Shown in pieces: positions 57,559-64,000 of a stretch of DNA of 64,000 nucleotides. The DNA is from Rhodoferax ferrireducens (GTDB taxonomy: Bacteria > Pseudomonadota > Gammaproteobacteria > Burkholderiales > Burkholderiaceae_C). A program made the position numbers and the translations under genes. Numbering within the stretch: position 1 is the first letter of the stretch; each line of letters begins with the position of its first letter. Location: assembly GCF_003347515.1 (NCBI RefSeq), contig NZ_QEII01000236.1, positions 124,001-188,000 of the forward strand. Direction: 5' to 3'. Below the pieces are notes generated by a model. It did not search any database. It was given only the letters and a program-made list of their open reading frames with translations, and was not told the DNA's origin.

Positions 57559-59859
57559 ATGACAAACGAAATCCATGCTTCAGATACATTGTTGAACGAC
57601 ATCGCGGCGGATTGGCGCCCGGAAGTCCGGGCGCAGCTCCAAACAGGGGAGAACGTTTTAGCCGCGCTGGAGGTTGACCTCGACACCAAACTTTGTTTTG
57701 TCAAAGGTTTGGTGCTGGTCACGAACCTGCGCCTGTTAAGCCGCGCGCCGGATGCGGCGTGGACCGCCTGGGCCTACCGCCCCAATCTGACACTCAAGCA
57801 CCACGACCACGCCGGCGTGGGGCATCTGGAACTCCATGATGCACAGGGCCGCCTGGCGACCTGGCGTTTCACCCTTGGGCGCAACCTGCACGCGATCCGG
57901 CTGCTGGATCAATTCCAGATTCACCTGGAAAGCCAGGTCACCGGTCAGCCTGCGGCCCTGCCGGACCGTCGCCGCTGCCCGAGCTGCAAGGCGCCGCTGG
58001 AGCCCGATCAAGATGAGTGCCCAATTTGCACCAAAGTCATCCACACGCCGCCGTCGACCTGGACGCTGCTTCGGCTGTGGCGCTTTGCCAAACCCTATTC
58101 CGGCCAGTTGCTCGCCGGTTTTATCCTGACGCTCTTGGGCACGGCGGCCAGTCTGGTTCCACCTTATCTGGCCATGCCCTTGATGGACGAGGTGCTGATC
58201 CCGTTTCAAAACGGCCAGCACATCGACCCGATGCTGGTGGCGCTGTATCTCTCGGGCCTGTTCGGCGCGGCGCTGCTGGCCTGGGGGTTGTCCTGGGCCA
58301 AGACCTACATCCTGGCCCTGGTTTCCGAGCGCATCGGGGCCGATCTGCGCACCTCCACCTACGAGCACTTGCTGCGCATGTCGCTGGAATACTTTGGCGG
58401 CAAGCGTACCGGCGACCTGATGTCGCGCATTGGTAGCGAAAGTGACCGCATTTGCGTGTTCCTGTCGCTGCATTTGCTCGACTTTGCCTCCGACATCCTG
58501 ATGCTGCTGATGACGGCGGTGATTCTGTTCTCCATCAACCCCTGGCTGGCGCTGGTCACCCTGGTGCCGCTGCCCTTCATCGTGTGGATGATTCATGCCG
58601 TGCGCTTCCGGCTGCAAACAGGGTTCGAGAAAATCGACCGGGTCTGGTCCGAAGTCACCAGCGTGCTGGCCGACACCATTCCCGGTGTGCGCGTGGTCAA
58701 GGCCTTTGCGCAGGAAAAGCGCGAGGCGGCGCGCTTTCGCGAGGCCAATAAACACAATCTGGCGGTGAACGACAAGATCAACAAGATCTGGTCTCTGTTC
58801 TCGCCCAGCGTTTCCCTGCTCACCGAGCTGGGGCTGCTGGTGGTGTGGGCGTTTGGCATCTGGCTGGTGTCCAAAGCCGAAATCACGGTCGGCGTGCTGA
58901 TGGCCTTCATTGCCTACATCAGCCGTTTCTATGGCCGGCTCGACTCCATGAGCCGCATCGTGTCGGTGACCGAGAAATCGGCCTCGGCGGCGAAACGCAT
59001 TTTTGACATCCTGGACCACGTCTCCAGCGTGCCCGAGCCAACGCAGCCGGTGAAGCTGGACCGCGTCGAAGGCCGCATCGAATTGTCGGAAGTGAGTTTT
59101 CGCTACGGCAACCGCGAAGTCAACAAGGGCATCAATCTCGTCATCGAGCCGGGCGAGATGATCGGCCTGGTCGGCCACAGCGGTTCCGGCAAGAGCACAC
59201 TGGTGAACCTGATCTGCCGCTTTTACGATGTGACGGAAGGCTCGATCCGTGTCGATGGCGTTGATGTCCGCTCCTTCCCCATCGCCGACTACCGCCGCAA
59301 CATCGGGCTGGTGCTGCAGGAACCTTTCCTTTTCTTCGGCACGATTGCCGAGAACATCGCTTACGGCAAGCCGCACGCCGGCCAGGCCGACATCATTGCG
59401 GCGGCGCGCGCCGCGCATGCGCATGAATTTATTCTGCGCCTGCCGCAGGGCTATGACTCAATGGTGGGTGAGCGCGGCCAGGGCTTGTCCGGCGGTGAGC
59501 GCCAGCGCATCTCGATCGCCCGCGCGCTGCTGATCAATCCGCGCATCCTGATCCTGGATGAAGCAACGTCCTCGGTGGATTCCGAGACCGAGAAAGAAAT
59601 CCAGAAGGCGCTGGAAAATCTGGTGCAGGGCCGCACCACCATTGCTATTGCCCACAGGCTGTCCACCCTGCACCGCGCCAACCGGCTGGTGGTGCTGGAC
59701 CGGGGCCACATCGTGGAGGTGGGCACGCACGACGACCTCATGGCGCGCGAAGGCGCCTACTTCAACCTCTACCAGGCGCAGGCGCGCAACATGGACGTGG
59801 ACATGGACGACGATAGAAGAAGCATTGTCAGGGTCAGTAACGTGAAAGACGACAAATGA
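57559..59859 (+). CDS. Cyanophycin-associated ABC exporter with N-terminal zinc ribbon
   Basis: 766 residues. An N-terminal region of about 170 residues is unusual. It includes a PH-like beta-rich part (LVLVTNLRLLSRAPDAAWTA) and a zinc ribbon with C140, C143, C154 and C157 (CPSC and CPIC). A six-helix exporter membrane domain follows (about 180-470). The nucleotide-binding domain has Walker A GHSGSGKST near 538, Q-loop VLQEPFLFF, signature LSGGERQ near 643, Walker B ILILDEATSSVD and the AIAHRLST His. It diverges from cphA' and overlaps the DUF1854 gene. Genes of this type accompany cphA in related bacteria. The substrate is unknown. Confidence 0.9.
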   Translation: MTNEIHASDTLLNDIAADWRPEVRAQLQTGENVLAALEVDLDTKLCFVKGLVLVTNLRLLSRAPDAAWTAWAYRPNLTLKHHDHAGVGHLELHDAQGRLATWRFTLGRNLHAIRLLDQFQIHLESQVTGQPAALPDRRRCPSCKAPLEPDQDECPICTKVIHTPPSTWTLLRLWRFAKPYSGQLLAGFILTLLGTAASLVPPYLAMPLMDEVLIPFQNGQHIDPMLVALYLSGLFGAALLAWGLSWAKTYILALVSERIGADLRTSTYEHLLRMSLEYFGGKRTGDLMSRIGSESDRICVFLSLHLLDFASDILMLLMTAVILFSINPWLALVTLVPLPFIVWMIHAVRFRLQTGFEKIDRVWSEVTSVLADTIPGVRVVKAFAQEKREAARFREANKHNLAVNDKINKIWSLFSPSVSLLTELGLLVVWAFGIWLVSKAEITVGVLMAFIAYISRFYGRLDSMSRIVSVTEKSASAAKRIFDILDHVSSVPEPTQPVKLDRVEGRIELSEVSFRYGNREVNKGINLVIEPGEMIGLVGHSGSGKSTLVNLICRFYDVTEGSIRVDGVDVRSFPIADYRRNIGLVLQEPFLFFGTIAENIAYGKPHAGQADIIAAARAAHAHEFILRLPQGYDSMVGERGQGLSGGERQRISIARALLINPRILILDEATSSVDSETEKEIQKALENLVQGRTTIAIAHRLSTLHRANRLVVLDRGHIVEVGTHDDLMAREGAYFNLYQAQARNMDVDMDDDRRSIVRVSNVKDDK

Positions 59860-60344
59860 ACGCGACTTCTGCCATGGCAACAACGACTTTTCAGCTGACT
59901 CGAAATGCCTTCGGGCGGCTGGTTTTGACCACGTCTGCGGGTGAGGTTTTTGAGGGCGTGGTGCCGGTGCGGGCTTTCCCCATCCAGTCACCGGAGGAGG
60001 GTATTGGCATGGTGCATACCGATGGCCACGAAGTGGCGTGGGTCGATTGCCTGCATGAGCTGCCCGACCCGATCCAGCGCCTGATCCGGGAAGAGCTGGA
60101 GTCGCGCGAATTCATGCCTGAAATTGAGAATATTGCGAGTGTCACCAGCTTTTCCACGCCTTGTACCTGGCATGTCCAGACCGACCGCGGCGACACCCGC
60201 TTCGTGCTGCGCGGTGATGAAGACATTCGCCGCGTCGGCCCCACCATCCTGCTGGTGACGGACTCGCACGGCATCCAGTTCCTGATTCGCGACAAGTCGA
60301 ACCTGAACAAGGACAGCCGCAGGATTCTGGACCGATTTTTATAA
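59856..60344 (+). CDS. Cyanophycin-associated DUF1854 protein
   Basis: 162 residues, soluble. The family pattern is LVLTTSAGEVFEGVVPVRAF, then GHEVAWVDCLHELP, REFMPEIENI, and TDRGDTRFVLRGDEDIRRV. DUF1854 proteins are found beside the cyanophycin-associated ABC exporter, and the ATG here overlaps the exporter stop (ATGA). It probably works with the transporter as a cytoplasmic partner. No catalytic motif is recognisable. Met7 is an alternative start. Confidence 0.9.
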   Translation: MNATSAMATTTFQLTRNAFGRLVLTTSAGEVFEGVVPVRAFPIQSPEEGIGMVHTDGHEVAWVDCLHELPDPIQRLIREELESREFMPEIENIASVTSFSTPCTWHVQTDRGDTRFVLRGDEDIRRVGPTILLVTDSHGIQFLIRDKSNLNKDSRRILDRFL

Positions 60345-60399
60345 GAAATAGGCCTCTAGCCCTCGTTCTATATGCGTAAGTAGCTATTTATTTTATAGC
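60343..60399 (-). repeat. Dispersed ~55-nt repeat, copy K
   Basis: One of the clearest reverse copies: AATAGGCCTCTAGCCCTCG, TTCTATATGCGTAAGTAGC, TATTTATTTTATAGC. It begins at the stop codon of the DUF1854 gene. Confidence 0.8.
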
Positions 60400-60475
60400 A
60401 ACCTCAAGCCCCCTAAAACCCCCGCTCCGCAGTGACGAATTACCCCACTGAATGGATGCCGCTATGCTAATCCCT

Positions 60476-61354
60476 ATGACAAATTCTTTTGATTTCTCCG
60501 ACGCCGCGGTGACTGAACTGGCCGGTCTGGACGCGGCCCGCGCCCTGCAGGAAGACGTGGGCGCCGGCGACCTGACCGCCGGCCTGATCGACCCCAGCCG
60601 CCGTGCCCGTGCCCGCATTCTGGCGCGCGAGGCCGCAGTGATCTGTGGCGCTCCGTGGGCGCAGGCCGCGTTGCAACAGGTTGACCCTGAAATAAAAATC
60701 GTCTGGCGCGTGCAGGAGGGCCAGCGCTGCACCCCCGACCAGGTGGTACTGGAGCTGGAAGGCTCGGCGCGTTCGCTCTTGACGGCGGAACGCACGGTGC
60801 TCAATTTTCTGCAATTGCTCAGCGCCGTGGCCACCAAGACCGCCAGTTTTGTCGATGCCGTACAAGGCGTTCCCGGCAATCGCGCGCAGATCGTGGACAC
60901 GCGCAAAACGCTGCCCGGCCTGCGTCTGGCGCAAAAATACGCGGTGCGCGCCGGTGGCGGTACCAACCATCGCATCGGTTTGTATGATGCCGTGCTGATC
61001 AAGGAAAACCACATTGCCGCGGCCGGTGGCGTCACGGCTGTGTTGGCGCGTGCGGCTGCGGTGGCGCCGACCGCCAGCTTCGTCGAGATCGAGGTCGAGA
61101 CCCTGACCCAGCTGGCCGAAGCGCTGGATGCCGGTGCCAGCATGGTGCTGCTCGACAACATGAGCCTGGAGCAGCTGCGCGAGGCGGTGCAGATCAACGC
61201 CGGGCGCGCCATCCTGGAGGTGTCGGGCGGCGTGAACATGGCCACCGTGCGCGCGATTGCCGCCACTGGGGTGGACCGGATTTCGATTGGTGGCTTGACC
61301 AAAGACGTGCAGGCGGTTGACTTTTCCATGCGCTTTAGCGCCGACCTGACTTGA
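60476..61354 (+). CDS. nadC: Nicotinate-nucleotide pyrophosphorylase (quinolinate PRTase)
   Basis: 292 residues from the ATG at 60476 ([17 protein letters not shown]); an in-frame ATG at 60452 is the alternative. It decarboxylates quinolinate while transferring phosphoribosyl, giving NaMN. Seen: [71 protein letters not shown] and the closing [17 protein letters not shown]. It is encoded 43 nt before nadA. nadB is not in the window. Confidence 0.97.
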   Translation: MTNSFDFSDAAVTELAGLDAARALQEDVGAGDLTAGLIDPSRRARARILAREAAVICGAPWAQAALQQVDPEIKIVWRVQEGQRCTPDQVVLELEGSARSLLTAERTVLNFLQLLSAVATKTASFVDAVQGVPGNRAQIVDTRKTLPGLRLAQKYAVRAGGGTNHRIGLYDAVLIKENHIAAAGGVTAVLARAAAVAPTASFVEIEVETLTQLAEALDAGASMVLLDNMSLEQLREAVQINAGRAILEVSGGVNMATVRAIAATGVDRISIGGLTKDVQAVDFSMRFSADLT

Positions 61355-61397
61355 GTCCAAGTTAGTCTTCACTGTTACTTCCTTATCAGGACTTGTG

Positions 61398-62534
61398 ATG
61401 AATACTGTTTCCAATGCCGTGCGGGATGTTGAATACGAGCAGCCGCTGCGCGATGCCACGGCCAGCGGCTCGGTTTGCGCCACCAAACATGCCTGGGCCC
61501 GGGTGCCGGTCGAACCGGGTCCGGCCGAACGTGCCGCGCTGAAAGACAAAATCCGCCGCCTGCTGAAAGAGCGCAACGCGGTGATGGTGTCGCACTATTA
61601 CGTGCATCCGGATTTGCAGGATCTGGCCGAAGAAACCGGTGGCATCGTCAGCGATTCGCTGGAAATGGCCCGCTTCGGGCGCGACCATGCGGCGACCACG
61701 CTGGTGGTGTCGGGCGTGCGTTTCATGGGCGAGACCTCCAAAATCCTGTCGCCGGAAAAACGGGTTTTGATGCCGGACCTGGACGCCACCTGTTCGCTCG
61801 ATCTCGGTTGCCCGATTGAGGACTTCAGCGCCTTCTGCGATGCCCACCCGGACCGCACCGTGGTGGTGTACGCCAACACCAGCGCAGCCGTGAAGGCGCG
61901 GTCCGACTGGCTGGTGACCTCGAGCTGTGCGCTCGACATCGTGCGTGCGCTGAAAGACAAGGGCCACAAGATTCTGTGGGCGCCCGACAAACACTTAGGC
62001 GGCTACATCCAGCGCGAAACCGGTGCCGACATGGTGATGTGGGGCGGCTCCTGCATCGTGCACGACGAGTTCAAGGCCTTTGAGCTGCAAGCCCTGATGG
62101 CGGAACATCCGGGTGCCAAAGTGCTGGTGCACCCCGAGTCACCGGCCGACGTGATCGCGTTGGCCGACGCGGTCGGTTCCACCTCGGCCATCCTCAAGGC
62201 GGCGCACGAGATGGACGCCAAAGAGTTCATTGTCGCCACCGACAACGGCATGATGCACAAGCTGCGCACCCTCAATCCGGGCAAGGTGTTTCTGGAGGCG
62301 CCCACGGCCGGCAACAGCGCCACCTGCAAGAGCTGCGCGCACTGCCCGTGGATGGCCATGAACAGTCTGGCGGGGCTGGCCCATGTGCTGGAAACCGGGA
62401 CCAACGAGATTCACGTCGATCCCGCCCTGGGCGTGAGAGCCCGGTTGCCGATTGATCGCATGCTGGCGTTCACCTCGGCACTCAAGGGGGGGCAGGATGC
62501 GGGCAGCCTGGTACCGCTTATCGGTGCTGCATAA
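61398..62534 (+). CDS. nadA: Quinolinate synthase A
   Basis: 378 residues from the ATG at 61398, with an AGGA 7 nt upstream. It condenses iminoaspartate with DHAP to quinolinate using a [4Fe-4S] cluster. The start region contains [20 protein letters not shown]. The cluster cysteines are expected in [12 protein letters not shown] and in the C-terminal [14 protein letters not shown]. The HPESPADVI and [10 protein letters not shown] segments are typical. It follows nadC as a two-gene NAD unit. Confidence 0.97.
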   Translation: MNTVSNAVRDVEYEQPLRDATASGSVCATKHAWARVPVEPGPAERAALKDKIRRLLKERNAVMVSHYYVHPDLQDLAEETGGIVSDSLEMARFGRDHAATTLVVSGVRFMGETSKILSPEKRVLMPDLDATCSLDLGCPIEDFSAFCDAHPDRTVVVYANTSAAVKARSDWLVTSSCALDIVRALKDKGHKILWAPDKHLGGYIQRETGADMVMWGGSCIVHDEFKAFELQALMAEHPGAKVLVHPESPADVIALADAVGSTSAILKAAHEMDAKEFIVATDNGMMHKLRTLNPGKVFLEAPTAGNSATCKSCAHCPWMAMNSLAGLAHVLETGTNEIHVDPALGVRARLPIDRMLAFTSALKGGQDAGSLVPLIGAA

Positions 62535-62582
62535 ATTGCGGGTTGATCAATTTCCGCAGCGCTGGACGAACGACGCTCAAGC

Positions 62583-64000
62583 TCATTTTCGGGGGGCTTC
62601 TTTCTTATTCTCCGATCGCGCCAAAGCCGTGGCATCCCGAACCAACTGCGCGCAATCGCTGTCCTTTCCGGGGCCGGCGTCGATCAAAGGCATGAGCGCC
62701 AGCAGTGGATTGATCAGGCCCAAGGCTAGCGCGCCCAGCGCCCGCGAGGCGACGCGTGCCGTGTCCACCTGGACCACCGGCTTGGCAAAATTGCCGCGAA
62801 TGTAGATCGGACTGCGCAAGGCCAAGGGGCTGGTGATCTTCGTTTTCTGATTGAGTGTCAGATCCAGCGTCTCCTGCCCCAGATCAATGTTGCCGGTGCC
62901 GATGACGGTCGTGATTTCGGTGTCAAAGATCAGCGCGTCGGTGTTCATGCGGCCATTGCGGACCTCAAAATCGACCACCGCACAGCGCAACTTGACTTGT
63001 TTGTCGCCGGTCAGGCTCAATTGCAGTATTTCCCAGAGATGCAGGCCCACTTTTTCCATCATCAACTTGCTGATCTCGCCGCCGGCGACAACCAATCCCA
63101 CCTTGCCGTTGGCGCTCGCCAGCATGCGCCCGACCGAGTTGCCTTGTCCGACGAGATCGAAATCGCCGTTGACCTGGCCAATGCTGCTTTTGCTCAATTC
63201 GACCGTTGGAAACAGTTGGGCTAGGAGGATTTTTCTGGCCCGTATCTGGGCAGTCGCCCGAATGGGGTCCTGGCGCCCATCGAGCGAAATAGCGGCATTG
63301 AGTTGCCCTCCGGCCAGACCGAACGTGAGAGGCTCAAGCTTCAGCACGGCGTCGCGCAAAGTCAGATGGGTCGCAAAATCTTCCAGCGGCAACTCCTTGG
63401 CACGCCGGAGGGTTTTGGCACGCAAGCGCACTTCCGCGTCCACGCTGTGCCAGCGATCGGTCTGGAACGGCAGGTCAGGCAGCACGCGGCCGGGCTTCGC
63501 CGCACCGGTCGCGGCCCGGCTGACCGCTTGCGCCGCGCTGCCGGGCCGTGAACCGATCAAGGGCCCCAGATCCGCGAGATCGAGCAGTTTGGAGTCCATT
63601 TCGGCGGTAAGTGCCGGGCGTTTACCGTTCGTGTCCACCTGCAGCAAGCCCGCAATATCGCTGCCGCCGACCCGACCTGAGAATTTCTCATAGCGCCACA
63701 CGGTCCCGCTATGCTGCAGGTGCCCCTCCGTCGTGTAGGGCGGGGTCGCCGGCAAGGCGATGCCGAGCACGGGAAAGAGCTGATCCAGACTCTCTCCCCG
63801 CAGCGCCATGCGCAGATCCACGGCGGAAAATGTGAGCAGACCGGTGACCGTGCCATTGGCCCGCACGCTGGTTTTGCCAATGCTTGCCTCAACTTTCAAA
63901 GGGTAAGGGGTGCGTTCATCGCGAATCGCCAGCACCGGCCCGCCGCTGCCTCGCGCTTGCAGCGCAAGGCCCTTGTATTGCCCGCTGGCGCTGAAAGTGA
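62583..64000 (-). CDS. AsmA family protein (5' part beyond the window)
   Basis: The frame stays open to base 64000, so only the C-terminal 470 or so residues are present. The AsmA C-terminal region is seen in KILLAQLFPTVELSKSSIG, VNGDFDLVGQGNSVGRMLA, NGKVGLVVAGGEISKLMMEK and the end IGTGNIDLGQETLDLTLNQK. AsmA-like proteins are inner-membrane anchored, with long beta-groove domains implicated in lipid transport between membranes. The tail after GLINPLLALMPLIDAG is charged. It converges on nadA. An N-terminal membrane helix should lie outside the window. Confidence 0.88.
   Translation of the reverse strand, partial: TFSASGQYKGLALQARGSGGPVLAIRDERTPYPLKVEASIGKTSVRANGTVTGLLTFSAVDLRMALRGESLDQLFPVLGIALPATPPYTTEGHLQHSGTVWRYEKFSGRVGGSDIAGLLQVDTNGKRPALTAEMDSKLLDLADLGPLIGSRPGSAAQAVSRAATGAAKPGRVLPDLPFQTDRWHSVDAEVRLRAKTLRRAKELPLEDFATHLTLRDAVLKLEPLTFGLAGGQLNAAISLDGRQDPIRATAQIRARKILLAQLFPTVELSKSSIGQVNGDFDLVGQGNSVGRMLASANGKVGLVVAGGEISKLMMEKVGLHLWEILQLSLTGDKQVKLRCAVVDFEVRNGRMNTDALIFDTEITTVIGTGNIDLGQETLDLTLNQKTKITSPLALRSPIYIRGNFAKPVVQVDTARVASRALGALALGLINPLLALMPLIDAGPGKDSDCAQLVRDATALARSENKKEAPRK

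Overview
The window is a chromosomal segment of a betaproteobacterium. It is most likely a member of the Burkholderiales, family Comamonadaceae (Rhodoferax/Polaromonas-like). This rests on gene order (pilB-pilC-pilD-coaE-zapD-yacG; ispB / rplU-rpmA-obg-proB; hemA-prfA-prmC; paired cyanophycin synthetases), on moderately high GC, and on a short dispersed repeat that I associate with that family. Nearly all of it is densely packed core genome. There is one tRNA (Pro, anticodon CGG) and no rRNA, CRISPR array, insertion sequence or prophage. No gap between genes exceeds 300 bases.

Layout. 0.1-5.6 kb (minus): type IV pilus assembly genes pilB, pilC, pilD, then coaE, zapD, yacG. 5.7-10 kb: tRNA-Pro, ispB, then the L21/L27/Obg/ProB group. 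10-15.9 kb: CNP1-like protein, rppH, proS with a lytic transglycosylase, an orphan AAA+ ATPase, CGFS glutaredoxin, SlyD. 15.9-21.8 kb: a chimeric Wzz-like membrane protein ending in a tyrosine-recombinase-like domain, then prmC, prfA, hemA. 22-28 kb: rhodanese and a complete ugpB-A-E-C-Q glycerol-3-phosphate uptake operon. 28-39.9 kb: a 1295-residue FAD/Fe-S oxidoreductase, HIT protein, DUF971, ubiE, Tim44-like protein, ubiJ, ubiB, FmdB-like protein, DUF502, aspS. 40-44.6 kb: nudB, EEP hydrolase, clsB, folE, BLUF photoreceptor, DUF429. 44.6-50 kb (minus): MinD/FleN-like ATPase, GGDEF cyclase, MoeB/ThiF-like enzyme, ctpA, gpmA, with a plus-strand nuclease among them. 50-52.5 kb: rhodanese, grxC, secB, gpsA. 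52.5-60.3 kb: cyanophycin island (cphA and cphA' on minus; divergent ABC exporter and DUF1854 on plus). 60.4-64 kb: nadC, nadA and a partial AsmA-family gene running off the end.

Points that stand out. (1) The 678-residue Wzz-like protein carries, after its second membrane helix, an integrase-like fold that has lost its catalytic residues. (2) CphA' keeps its ATP-grasp half but has a broken P-loop and lacks the C-terminal Mur-ligase domain, next to a complete CphA. (3) The cyanophycin genes sit back to back with an ABC exporter bearing an N-terminal zinc ribbon, which overlaps a DUF1854 gene. (4) A dispersed element of about 55 nt occurs about eleven times in both orientations, several times inside or at the edges of coding sequences. 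(5) A perfect 27-bp inverted repeat lies between hemA and prfA. (6) Pho-box-like 7-mers spaced 11 bp apart precede ugpB.

All calls come from reading the sequence and from family knowledge; no database search was run. Start codons were moved from the longest open frame where a better start was visible, and these are stated.
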